Shown: positions 1-9,188 of the stretch, piece after piece
Layout of the letters: each line of letters begins with the position of its first letter
Numbering within the stretch: the stretch's first letter is position 1
Assembly: GCF_008271805.1 (NCBI RefSeq)
Contig: NZ_VSRY01000062.1
Location: forward strand, 16,809-80,808
Direction: 5' to 3'
Source: Streptomyces sp. TRM49041
GTDB lineage: Bacteria > Actinomycetota > Actinomycetes > Streptomycetales > Streptomycetaceae
Length of the DNA stretch: 64,000 bases
Position numbers and translations under genes: made by a program
Notes under the pieces: generated by a model
The model's database searches: none
What the model saw: only the letters and a program-made list of their open reading frames with translations
What the model was told of the DNA's origin: nothing

Positions 1-86
1 GTCGATAGGTCGCTGTCGCTAGCGTGATTGGATACTGACGTAGGGTCAACTAGCCTGGTTCAGGCCGGTTTCGGGCACATGAGGCA

Positions 87-125
87 GGACGGTCCGAGCC
101 ATGAGGGGGGAGGCTCGGACCGTCC
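87..125. terminator. Strong hairpin, probable terminator of the cystathionine lyase transcript
   Basis: Two 14-base arms (87-100 and 112-125) are perfectly complementary around an 11-base G-rich loop. The hairpin lies about 55 bases beyond the stop of the leftward lyase gene. There is no clear T-tract, which is common for Streptomyces hairpin terminators. The first 86 bases hold no gene I can support. Confidence 0.6.
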
Positions 126-178
126 GTTTCGCGTAGCTGTTCCGGTGCGGTGGCCCGTCGGCCCGCCGCCCCGCTCCG

Positions 179-1321
179 CTAGCTCCGCCCCGTCGACATG
201 TCCAGGGCGTGCAGCACGTCGGCCACGAGATCGCCGGGGTCCTCCGCGCCGACCGAGAAGCGGATGAAGCCCGGGGGCACCGCGTCGCCGCCCCACCGCC
301 CGCGCCGCTCCGCTGTGGAGCGCACACCGCCGAAGCTCGTCGCGTCGTCCACCAGCCGCAGCGCGTCCAGGAACCGCTCCGCGCGGTCCTTGTCGGCCAG
401 CACGAAGGACACGACCGACCCGAACCGGCGCATCTGGCCCGCCGCCACCTCGTGCGACGGATCGCCCGCCAGCCCCGGGTAGCGCAGCCCCGTCACGTCT
501 TCGCGGCCCGCCAGGACCTCGGCCAGCGCGAGGGCGTTGGCGCACTGCCGCTCGACGCGCAGCTGGAGCGTGGCCAGGGAGCGATGGGCGAGCCACGCCT
601 CCATCGGCCCCGGAATCGCTCCGGTGATCTTGCGCCAGCGCCGTATCCCGGCGATGAGCCGCGGGTCCCGGCAGGTGACATGGCCGAGCAGGATGTCGCC
701 GTGCCCGGTCATGCCCTTGGTGTCGCTGGCCACCGAGAAGTCGGCACCCAGCGCCAGGGGGCGCTGCCCGAGGGGCGTGGCGAGTGTGTTGTCCACGGCG
801 ACCAGCGCTCCGGCGTCGTGCGCCGCCGCCACCAGCCGCCGGATGTCGCACACGTCGAGGCCCGGGTTCGAGGGCGTCTCGAGCCACAGCAGTTTCGCGC
901 CGTCGAGGACGGACAGCTGTGCGTCGCCGCCGGTCGGCGCGGTCCGCACCCCGATCCCGTACGCCTCGAGCTGCTCGCGTACGAGGGGCAGCGCCTGGTA
1001 GCCGTCGGACGGCAGGACGGCCACGTCCCCCGCGGTGAGCTGCGAGAACATCACAGAGGAGGCCGCGGCCATGCCGGAGGCGAAGACCACGGTCTCCACC
1101 GCGCCGTCCCCTGGCGCCTCCAACTCGCCGATGGCCCGTTCCAGCAGCGTCCAGGTCGGGTTCTCGTCACGCCCGTACGTGTACGGGCCGGTCGGCTCGC
1201 CGGGCAGGTGGTAGTGCGCGGCGAAGACCGGTCCGGGCAGCGTCGGCTCGTACTTCCGGGGCTCCGGCAGCCCCGCCCGTACGGCGCGGGTGCCGTCGCC
1301 CCAGTCCTGTTCCGCCCCCAT
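179..1321 (-). CDS. Cystathionine gamma-lyase/synthase family PLP enzyme
   Basis: 380 residues, the usual length of the Cys/Met-metabolism PLP family (cystathionine gamma-lyase, beta-lyase and gamma-synthase). These enzymes break or form C-S bonds in transsulfuration in the cytoplasm. Visible landmarks are the phosphate-binding YGRDENPT segment (about 49-56), ASGMAA (81-86), ETPSNP (148-153), Asp177 of VDNT, and the PLP lysine Lys202 in SDTKGMTGH. The ATG overlaps the stop of the membrane-protein gene upstream by one base (TGATG), so the two are probably translationally coupled. Family membership is clear. Lyase versus synthase cannot be decided from sequence alone, although Streptomyces orthologues are usually annotated as cystathionine gamma-lyase. 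Confidence 0.9.
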   Translation of the reverse strand: MGAEQDWGDGTRAVRAGLPEPRKYEPTLPGPVFAAHYHLPGEPTGPYTYGRDENPTWTLLERAIGELEAPGDGAVETVVFASGMAAASSVMFSQLTAGDVAVLPSDGYQALPLVREQLEAYGIGVRTAPTGGDAQLSVLDGAKLLWLETPSNPGLDVCDIRRLVAAAHDAGALVAVDNTLATPLGQRPLALGADFSVASDTKGMTGHGDILLGHVTCRDPRLIAGIRRWRKITGAIPGPMEAWLAHRSLATLQLRVERQCANALALAEVLAGREDVTGLRYPGLAGDPSHEVAAGQMRRFGSVVSFVLADKDRAERFLDALRLVDDATSFGGVRSTAERRGRWGGDAVPPGFIRFSVGAEDPGDLVADVLHALDMSTGRS

Positions 1322-1701
1322 CAGCCCCGGCCGTCGGGGAGTACGAGGTTCAGCGCCCACGACACGACCGAGATGATCAGGCCACCGAGCACGGCGGTCC
1401 AGAAGCCGTCGACATGGAAGCCCAGGCCCAGCTGGTCGGCCAGCCAGGAGGTGAGGAGCAGCATCAGGGCGTTCACGACCAGCGTGAACAGGCCGAGCGT
1501 GAGAACGAACAGCGGCAGGGTGAACAGCTGCACCAGCGGCTTGACGAGGAAGTTCACCACGCCGAAGACCAGGGCGACCAGGATCAGCGTCCAGGTCTTC
1601 CGGCCGGTGCTCTCGCCCGTGAGGGTGATGTCCTGGAGCAGCCAGATCGCCACCGCCAGGGCGCCGGCGTTCGCGAGCGTCTTGACTACGAAATTCATCA
1701 T
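1321..1701 (-). CDS. Phage-holin-family (Phage_holin_4_2 type) small membrane protein
   Basis: 126 residues with four hydrophobic stretches, roughly 8-20, 34-52, 55-78 and 95-118, and almost no soluble part. This matches the small four-helix membrane family named after phage holins (PF04020). Members are common chromosomal genes of unknown role in actinobacteria and are not evidence of a prophage. I start at the first Met of the MMNFVVKTL segment, because homologues begin at about that point; the frame is open upstream but the extra residues look non-coding. It lies immediately upstream of the lyase gene in a coupled pair. Confidence 0.75.
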   Translation of the reverse strand: MMNFVVKTLANAGALAVAIWLLQDITLTGESTGRKTWTLILVALVFGVVNFLVKPLVQLFTLPLFVLTLGLFTLVVNALMLLLTSWLADQLGLGFHVDGFWTAVLGGLIISVVSWALNLVLPDGRG

Positions 1702-1751
1702 GTGTCTGATCGTGGCAGACGTGATCGGAACTAGGCAGGGGCGTACAGGCG

Positions 1752-2069
1752 ATGAAGGCATTCCGGCTGGACGAACTGGAGGCGGAGCGTGCCGCCAACA
1801 ACGGTGCGTACCTCCAGTTCCTGCGCGAACGGAACGTGTCGGTGGGGCTGTACGCGCTCGACGCCGGGCAGCTCGATCCGCAGCAGCCGCACAAGGAGGA
1901 CGAGGTCTACTTCATCGTCAGCGGCCGGGCCTCGATCACGGTGGGCACGGAGACCGAGCAGGTCGGGCGGGGAAGCGTCGTCTACGTACCGGCCGGGGAG
2001 CCGCACCGGTTCCACCACATCACCGAGGACCTGCGGGTGATGGTGGTGTTCTCTCCGCCCGAGAGCTGA
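1752..2069 (+). CDS. Single-domain cupin protein
   Basis: 105 residues forming one small beta-barrel cupin. Motif 1 is seen as PHKEDEVYFIVSGRASI (about 47-63) and motif 2 as PAGEPHRFHHI (about 80-90). Motif 1 has a lysine where many cupins have the second metal histidine, but His, Glu and the motif 2 histidine remain, so metal binding is plausible. A GGCAGGGG ribosome site precedes the ATG by about 11 bases. It is divergent from the holin-family gene with only 50 bases between them. Substrate unknown. Confidence 0.8.
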   Translation: MKAFRLDELEAERAANNGAYLQFLRERNVSVGLYALDAGQLDPQQPHKEDEVYFIVSGRASITVGTETEQVGRGSVVYVPAGEPHRFHHITEDLRVMVVFSPPES

Positions 2070-2201
2070 CCTGGAGACCCCGGCTTCCCTAGGGGGCACC
2101 TCAGGGGACTTCAAGGGACGCGGAGCCCCCGCGGGACACCTTCCCGCCCATAGCATCGAAGGCGTTCACCGTTGTAGGACGCACAGAGAAGAGGCAGGGC
2201 A

Positions 2202-2444
2202 ATGGCGGTAAAGGAACTTCTCGCGGGGCTGCCGTGGTGGGTGAAGTGGGTGGCCATACCGGTCATCGCCGTGGTGGTCTTCGGCGGCATGATCGCGAAC
2301 GCTGTGTTCTTCGTGATCGGTCTGCTCTTCAAGGTGCTGGTCTTCGTCGCGCTCGTCGGCGGACTTATCTACGTCGTACGGAAGTTCACCGGTTCGTCGT
2401 CCTCCTCGTCTTCGTCCTCGTCCTCGTCGCGTGACGAGTGGTGA
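2202..2444 (+). CDS. DUF5326 family small membrane protein
   Basis: 80 residues with two membrane segments (about 17-36 and 37-58) and a C-terminal tail of twelve consecutive serines before RDEW. The layout matches the Streptomyces-restricted DUF5326 family, whose function is unknown. An AGAAGAGGCAGG ribosome site lies just upstream of the ATG. The serine run is encoded by mixed TCG/TCC/TCT codons and may vary between strains. It is followed by a 240-base gap before ssgR. Confidence 0.8.
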   Translation: MAVKELLAGLPWWVKWVAIPVIAVVVFGGMIANAVFFVIGLLFKVLVFVALVGGLIYVVRKFTGSSSSSSSSSSSSRDEW

Positions 2445-2684
2445 GTCGGCTTCTCCGTTAGCCCGCTTGGGGGAACGGCCCTGGCGGAACCCACCCCCGA
2501 ACGGAGGCTGCCATTAGAGTGGCAGGGCTTCCGCAGCCCTTGGAAACAGGGGCTGACTGAACGCCTTACCAGCGGTTTGTACGACTGTTGCGACTGTATG
2601 CGCCGGAAAGTTCAGCGACGGACAGGAACGCGCGCAGGGGTGTCAGCGGCGATCGCTCGTGGGCACATGCCCTGGGGGTGACCT

Positions 2685-3455
2685 TTGGTCATGGCTTCGA
2701 CTACCACTGCCCCAACTCTGATCGGCTCGGTGCAGCGGGCGCTCAGACTGCTGGAGGCCGTGGGCTCCCATGCGGGTGGAGCCCCCGCCAAACAGCTCGC
2801 GCGCGAGACCGGGCTGCCGCTGCCCACCGCGTACCACCTGCTGCGCACCCTCACCCACGAGGGCTATCTGCTCCGTGACAAGGGTGTGTTCACGCTGGGC
2901 GAGGCCGCCCGGCGCCTGGCCAGGGCAGGATCGCTGCAGAATCGTCGCAGCAAGATCGAGGACTCGCTGGCGCACTGGCGGGACGCCATCGGCGTGCCCG
3001 TCTACTTCGCCGTGTACCGGGACGGCGAGATCGAGCTCGTCGCCGTCTCCGACACGCCCGCCGCGCCCGCCGTCGACGAGTGGGCCGACTTTCGCGAGAC
3101 CGGTCACGCCCACGCCATCGGCCAGTGCCTGCTCAGCCAGCTGGACAACCGGGCCCGCCAGGACCACCTGGACCGCCACCCCGTCGACGCGATCACGCCG
3201 TTCACCGTGCGCGACCGGCGGACGCTGCTGGAACGGCTGAACCGTGCGCAGCCGCCGCGGACCTTTGTCGAGCGCGAGGAGTACGCCCTCGGCACGGTCT
3301 GCGCCGCGATTCCGATCACCGCCGGCGCAGCCGCCGCGGCGATGGCTGTTTCTCTCCCCCTGCACTATGAAGAGCGATTGCTTCCCGCGGTCGAGGAGCT
3401 ACGGAGTGAGATCGGAAGGCTGCTCAGCTCGTTCGCCTTCTCTATCAGTATCTGA
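2685..3455 (+). CDS. ssgR: IclR-family activator SsgR
   Basis: 256 residues with an N-terminal winged helix (about 12-70; HTH segment LPLPTAYHLLRTLTHEGYLLRD) and a C-terminal IclR effector domain (about 80-250). It sits directly upstream of ssgA in the same direction. In Streptomyces coelicolor an IclR regulator in this position, SsgR, activates ssgA transcription. TTG at 2685 is six bases from a GGGGG ribosome site. The in-frame ATG at 2691 is twelve bases away, so TTG fits spacing better although ATG is the conventional choice. A factor-independent terminator separates it from ssgA. Confidence 0.88.
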   Translation: MVMASTTTAPTLIGSVQRALRLLEAVGSHAGGAPAKQLARETGLPLPTAYHLLRTLTHEGYLLRDKGVFTLGEAARRLARAGSLQNRRSKIEDSLAHWRDAIGVPVYFAVYRDGEIELVAVSDTPAAPAVDEWADFRETGHAHAIGQCLLSQLDNRARQDHLDRHPVDAITPFTVRDRRTLLERLNRAQPPRTFVEREEYALGTVCAAIPITAGAAAAAMAVSLPLHYEERLLPAVEELRSEIGRLLSSFAFSISI

Positions 3456-3506
3456 AAACTCACTCCTTGTGATCTGCTAGCGCGTGCAGGACGATTACGT
3501 CAAGAG

Positions 3507-3536
3507 GGCCAGGAGGGGTCAATCCTGGCCGTTTTG
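3507..3536 (+). terminator. Factor-independent terminator between ssgR and ssgA
   Basis: Arms GGCCAGGA (3507-3514) and TCCTGGCC (3523-3530) pair perfectly around an eight-base loop, followed by GTTTTG. This is one of the few hairpins in the window with a T-tract. It implies that ssgR and ssgA are separate transcripts, consistent with SsgR acting at an ssgA promoter. Confidence 0.75.
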
Positions 3537-3593
3537 TCATCACCAGTGCTTTCAGAACTGCATCGAGAACATTCATCTACAGCGGGGTACATG

Positions 3594-4028
3594 ATGCGCG
3601 AGTCGGTTCAGGCCGAGGTCCTGATGAGCTTCGTCGTCTCGGAGGAGCTCTCCTTCAGGATCCCGGTCGAGCTCGGGTACGAGACGAGGGACCCCTTCGC
3701 GGTCCGGATGACGTTCCATCTGCCCGGCGACGCCCCGGTGACCTGGGCCTTCGGCCGTGAGCTGCTCGTGGACGGGATCAACAGCCCCGCCGGGGACGGC
3801 GATGTGCGGATCGAACCGGCCGGCGACGAGGAGCTCTCGGACATCCACATCCGGCTGCGCGTCGCCTTCGACCAGGCGCTGTTCCGCGCGAGCGCACCGC
3901 CGCTCGTCGCGTTCCTCGACCGCACCGACAAGCTGGTGCCCCTGGGGCAGGAAAACACGCTCGGCGACTTCGACGAGGGCCTGGAGGAGGCCCTCGGGCG
4001 CATCCTCGCCGAGGAGAACGCGGGCTGA
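3594..4028 (+). CDS. ssgA: Sporulation and septation control protein SsgA
   Basis: 144 residues, a SsgA-like protein of the family unique to morphologically complex actinomycetes. SsgA stimulates septum and germ-tube site selection and cell wall remodelling, and is required for sporulation-specific division. Family hallmarks visible are SEELSFRIPVELGYET near the N-terminus, DAPVTWAFGRELL (about 46-58), PLVAFLDRTDKLVPLGQE (about 106-123) and the C-terminal LEEALGRILAEE. The start beginning MRESVQAEV is chosen because GGGG lies six bases upstream and, from memory, SsgA of S. griseus begins this way; an internal ATG at 3624 gives the shorter S. coelicolor-type form. Adjacent ssgR supports SsgA rather than a paralogue (SsgB-SsgG). 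Confidence 0.9.
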   Translation: MRESVQAEVLMSFVVSEELSFRIPVELGYETRDPFAVRMTFHLPGDAPVTWAFGRELLVDGINSPAGDGDVRIEPAGDEELSDIHIRLRVAFDQALFRASAPPLVAFLDRTDKLVPLGQENTLGDFDEGLEEALGRILAEENAG

Positions 4029-4109
4029 GCGGACGTCCAGCCGCCTTTGCCGCCGTACTGCTCTGCCGCACCGTTCTGCGTACCGCCTCGCCGTATGCCC
4101 TGCCGGACC

Positions 4110-4149
4110 ACCGGGCCCGGGCCCCGGGGGCGGGGGGTCCGGGCCCGGT
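4110..4149. terminator. Bidirectional hairpin between convergent ssgA and YibE/F gene
   Basis: Perfect 11-base arms (4110-4120 and 4139-4149, ACCGGGCCCGG type) surround an 18-base G-rich loop. The hairpin is centred in the gap between two convergent genes, so it could terminate both. Confidence 0.65.
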
Positions 4150-4172
4150 AACGCCCGCTTCAACGCCCGGCG

Positions 4173-5579
4173 TCACTTCCTGCGGCGGCGCCCTCGCCCG
4201 GAGCGCCCGGGAGGGGTACCGGGAGGGGTACCGGCGGCGGGCGCGCCCGCCGCCGGCCGGTCGGCAGAGACGACCAGCGCCGCCAGACCCGTCGTCACCG
4301 GCACCGACGCCACCAGGCCGATCGAGCCGACCAGCGTACGTACGATCTCCTGCGCCACCAGTTCGCTGTTGGCGACGGTCCCCACGCTGCTCTGCGCGAT
4401 CGAGAACAGCAGCAGCAGCGGCAGCGCCGCACCCGCGTACGCCAGCACCAGCGTGTTGACCACCGAGGCGATGTGGTCGCGCCCGATCCGGATGCCCGCC
4501 CGGTACAGCGCGCGCCGACCCATCCGCGGATCCGCCTGGTGCAGCTCCCACACCGCCGAGGTCTGGGTCACCGTCACATCGTCCAGCACACCCAGCGAAC
4601 CGATGATGACACCGGCCAGCAGCAGACCGGACATGTCGATGTCCGGATAAAGCCCGTGGATAAGGCCGGTGTAGTCGTCCGTGTTGCCGGTCAGCCGCGC
4701 CCAGCCGATGAACAGAGAGCCCAGCACGCCGATCAGCACCAGCGAGATGAGCGTGCCGATCACCGCGACGGATGTCCGCGCACTCAGGCCGTGGCTGAGA
4801 TAGAGCGCGATGAGCATGATCGCGCTCGCTCCGACCACAGCCACCACCAGGGGATTCGAGCCCTCCAGGATCGCCGGGAGGATGAAGAACGTCAGGAAGG
4901 CGAAGCTGCTCCCGAGCGCGACCAGTGCCATCACGCCGCGCAGCCGCCCCACCGCGACCACTGCGAAGGCGAAGAGGGCCGCGAGAACCACCAGCGGGAA
5001 CTTCCGGTTGACATCCGTCACCGAGTACTGGAGGTCCTCCGGCGCGTCCGGCGCGTACGCCACGATCACGCCCTGGCCCTGCTCGAGTTGGCGGGGCGCG
5101 TCGGGCTGCACGATCTCCGTGAACGTACGGCCCTTGTTCTCACCGGTGGTGACCTCGATGGTCACCCGCTTGCACTGCCCCTGCTGCGCGTTGACCGCCT
5201 CCCGCCCCTGCGGTGTGCTGGTGTCACCGGTCGGCGGGACCTGCGCGGCGTTCACGTCCTTGCAGTCGACCTGCTCGACGCGGACGACGTCGCCCTGCTC
5301 GGTCTGCCGGTCGAAGCCGACGCCGGTGCGTTCGTGAGCGGGGGCTCCGTCCGGCCACAGGACGGCGAGGCCGACGAGCACCGCCGTGGCGAAAGGAATC
5401 AGCACTGCGGTGATGACCTTGCGCAGATGCTTGGAGACGGGCGCGGCCGGCCCATGGGCGTGCGTGTGGACGTGCGCGAGCGCGTCGGGGTCCGGGTGGC
5501 CGGATTCAGGGCCGTGTCCGTGGCCGTGCTCCGGGCCCTGCTCCGACCCGTTCTCCGGGTGCTGATGCGAGGAAGTCAC
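4173..5579 (-). CDS. YibE/F family multi-pass membrane protein
   Basis: 468 residues. The first 45 are His/Gly/Pro-rich (HGHGHGPESGHPDPD and HVHTHAHG) and cytosolic. One membrane helix (about 53-70) precedes an extracytoplasmic domain of about 120 residues, then seven to eight helices fill residues about 195-440, with a basic tail. This is the PF07907 YibE/F architecture. The family function is not established; a transport role is often suggested. The histidine-rich N-terminus could bind metal, which is my inference. The GTG start is divergent from the thiC riboswitch region. Confidence 0.82.
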   Translation of the reverse strand: MTSSHQHPENGSEQGPEHGHGHGPESGHPDPDALAHVHTHAHGPAAPVSKHLRKVITAVLIPFATAVLVGLAVLWPDGAPAHERTGVGFDRQTEQGDVVRVEQVDCKDVNAAQVPPTGDTSTPQGREAVNAQQGQCKRVTIEVTTGENKGRTFTEIVQPDAPRQLEQGQGVIVAYAPDAPEDLQYSVTDVNRKFPLVVLAALFAFAVVAVGRLRGVMALVALGSSFAFLTFFILPAILEGSNPLVVAVVGASAIMLIALYLSHGLSARTSVAVIGTLISLVLIGVLGSLFIGWARLTGNTDDYTGLIHGLYPDIDMSGLLLAGVIIGSLGVLDDVTVTQTSAVWELHQADPRMGRRALYRAGIRIGRDHIASVVNTLVLAYAGAALPLLLLFSIAQSSVGTVANSELVAQEIVRTLVGSIGLVASVPVTTGLAALVVSADRPAAGAPAAGTPPGTPPGRSGRGRRRRK

Positions 5580-5655
5580 CGACCGATCATCGCAAGAACG
5601 GTAGGGGCCCCCTGTTCAGCGTGGCCGGAATGGCGTTAGCGTGGTGGCACATTTG

Positions 5656-5792
5656 CACACGCGGGAGCTCGGAGCACCGGGCTGAGAGGGCGCTGACCTC
5701 CGTCCCCGCGATGTTTCATGTGAAACATCGCCGACGGAAGCCGCTGCGTCGACCGCCGAACCTGTTACCGGGTAATGCCGGCGTAGGGAGTA
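5656..5792 (+). promoter_or_regulatory. TPP (THI-box) riboswitch of thiC
   Basis: The conserved THI-box elements are present in order: CACGCGGGAGC, then CTGAGAGGG (5682-5690), then GAACCTGTTACCGGGTAATGCC (5758-5779 region) and GCGTAGGGAG next to the ribosome site. It directly precedes thiC. By analogy with known TPP riboswitches, thiamine pyrophosphate binding should hide the ribosome site or stop transcription. The optional P3 arm is extended by a palindrome that resembles parS (see separate entry). A TANNNT box, TAGCGT near 5637-5642, could be the -10 element. Confidence 0.93.
5709..5730. other. Near-parS palindrome inside the TPP riboswitch P3 arm
   Basis: Ten-base arms CGATGTTTCA and TGAAACATCG flank a TG centre. 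The core GTTTCATGTGAAAC differs from the Streptomyces ParB site GTTTCACGTGAAAC at one central base. As RNA it would form a long hairpin extending riboswitch stem P3. It could serve as a weak ParB site, an RNA structural element, or both. Confidence 0.5.
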
Positions 5793-5793
5793 G

Positions 5794-7578
<1,785 letters not shown>

Positions 7579-7586
7579 TGGTAGGT

Positions 7587-7623
7587 GGGCGGTGCCCCGG
7601 TCGGTCGACTGCGGGCACCGCCC
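7587..7623 (+). terminator. Hairpin terminator after thiC
   Basis: Perfect 11-base arms GGGCGGTGCCC (7587-7597) and GGGCACCGCCC (7613-7623) start nine bases after the thiC stop. Confidence 0.7.
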
Positions 7624-7831
7624 CCTCGTCTGAGGCCGTCTCACTCTGTCCCGGTTCGGGGACGTCGACCGACGGCCGTTGCCGGGGCGAGGACACGGTT
7701 GAGCTGCGGATCGGTGACGCTTTGGCCAGGAGCCCCAGTTGCCTTGATCATGCGACCGGCGCATGGATAAGTTTCGGCCGCTTGGCTGAAATTTGATGCG
7801 CTTCTGACAAGGGGCATGGGGAGGGAACCGA

Positions 7832-8185
7832 GTGAGCTGGTACCTGGCAGTGCTCAAGAACTACGCCGGATTCAGCGGACGTGCACGCCGCACGGAATAC
7901 TGGATGTTTATGCTCTTCAGCATGATCTTCACGATCGTCCTGGCGGGCATCGGCGTAGCCATCGAGACGATGATTCCCTACGCGCTCTACTACGTCGCGG
8001 TCCTCGTTCCCTCGATCGCCGTGACGGTCCGTCGCCTGCACGACACCGGACGCTCGGCCTGGTGGCTGCTGATGTACTTCGTGCCGCTCGTCGGCGCCAT
8101 CGTCATGCTTGTCTTCCTCGCCACCGACGGTCAGCACGAGGAGAACAAGTACGGCGTGAACCCCAAGTTCTCGCCCGCCGTCTGA
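7832..8185 (+). CDS. DUF805 family membrane protein
   Basis: 117 residues with the DUF805 layout: an N-terminal NYAGFSGRARRTEYWMF signature (about 10-26), three to four membrane helices (about 26-46, 48-66, 76-97) and the conserved VRRLHDTGRSAWWLL segment (about 67-81). Function unknown; the family is widespread in bacteria. A GGGGAGGG ribosome site precedes the GTG start. It is flanked by terminators on both sides and looks like a single-gene unit. Confidence 0.85.
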   Translation: MSWYLAVLKNYAGFSGRARRTEYWMFMLFSMIFTIVLAGIGVAIETMIPYALYYVAVLVPSIAVTVRRLHDTGRSAWWLLMYFVPLVGAIVMLVFLATDGQHEENKYGVNPKFSPAV

Positions 8186-8215
8186 GCCGACGTCCCGGCC
8201 GTGGCCGGAGCGCGA

Positions 8216-8255
8216 ACAACGGGCCGGACCAGCGTCGAGCTGTCCGGCCCGTTGT
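8216..8255 (+). terminator. Hairpin terminator after the DUF805 gene
   Basis: Perfect 14-base arms (8216-8229 and 8242-8255) with a 12-base loop lie 31 bases after the DUF805 stop. They are also downstream of the convergent gene to the right and could stop both transcripts. Confidence 0.7.
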
Positions 8256-8317
8256 CATGCCGACGGGCCAACGGGCGCTCCGACACGGCGGGCCAACGGG
8301 CGCTCCGACGCGGCCGG

Positions 8318-9061
8318 TCAGTCCGTGCGGGGTTCCGGGCCTCTCAGGTCCGGGCTGGTGAAGCCGGTGCCCGGCGGGCGGGCGAGTCGGCGTGGCGGGT
8401 CCGGGACGGCCGGGGCCGTGCCCGGTTCGGCCAGGGCCTCGCGGAGGAAGGGCAGGATGCCGCGCTCCAGCAGGGCGTGCCGCCAGGCCTCCCGTGCACG
8501 GGAGATCTCGTCGGGCAGGTCACCGCCCGGCTCCTGTGGTGCGGGCACCTCGGTCGAGCGGTTTCGCAGGGCCGTGACCAGCAGTCCGATGGCTGCGGCC
8601 AGGATGCCGGCGGCGGTGACGGCGGCGAAGAACCAGCCGGCGGCGAGTAGCGGATCGGCGATGTCCGGCGGCGGGTCGAGCACCTTCAGCAGGTAGCCCA
8701 CGAGCAGGAAGATGATCGCCGCGGTGCCCGCCAGGATCGGCGCCAGGACCGTGACGACGACACCGAACCCGGCGCCGGGTGTCGTCTCGTCACCCGAGCC
8801 GCCGAGTACCGAGGCCATCACGGACACGCCCGAGGGTCTGCGGTGCTCTTCGCGCACGCGTACGAAGTGGTCGTACTCCGTCGCGGCGGCCGTGCTGATC
8901 AGCGCCGAGGCGTCCAGCGCCATGGTGCGGAGCTGCTCGGCGTTGAGGCGCTCGCCGAGCGCGTCCAGATCCGGTCGGTCGGGCGCGGTGCGCAGCGCCT
9001 CGTCGAGGATTCGCTCAAAGTCGGCGCGGTCCTCGGGCAGCAGGTGCGGAGCGCTCTTCAT
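8318..9061 (-). CDS. Hypothetical two-helix membrane protein
   Basis: 247 residues with no family I recognise. The N-terminal 90 residues are charged and helical (LPEDRADFERILDEALRT and similar). Two membrane helices follow at about 104-130 and 143-170, then a Pro/Arg-rich cytosolic tail. The start begins MKSAPHLLPED because a GGGGGATG ribosome site sits seven bases upstream. The long DNA frame continues further upstream with residues that look non-coding. Possibly a membrane-anchored regulatory protein, but nothing in the sequence proves this. Confidence 0.6.
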   Translation of the reverse strand: MKSAPHLLPEDRADFERILDEALRTAPDRPDLDALGERLNAEQLRTMALDASALISTAAATEYDHFVRVREEHRRPSGVSVMASVLGGSGDETTPGAGFGVVVTVLAPILAGTAAIIFLLVGYLLKVLDPPPDIADPLLAAGWFFAAVTAAGILAAAIGLLVTALRNRSTEVPAPQEPGGDLPDEISRAREAWRHALLERGILPFLREALAEPGTAPAVPDPPRRLARPPGTGFTSPDLRGPEPRTD

Positions 9062-9188
9062 GGTGCATCCCCCGATACTCCCGTTGGGCATGGAACCCGC
9101 GTAGAAACGGCAGTTGGGCACGCCGATGGTAGAGCCGTTACGGCGAGGGGTGACAGAGGTTTCCGCAAATCGCCTGCCCCGGCTGCGC

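Noticed and set aside
1321..1701. Prophage signature from the holin-family name
   Set aside because: No other phage gene is nearby; this family is a normal chromosomal membrane protein in actinobacteria.
1322..1894. N-terminal extension of the lyase to 571 residues
   Set aside because: It overlaps the holin-family gene, and the PLP family length and coupled ATG fix the start at 1321.
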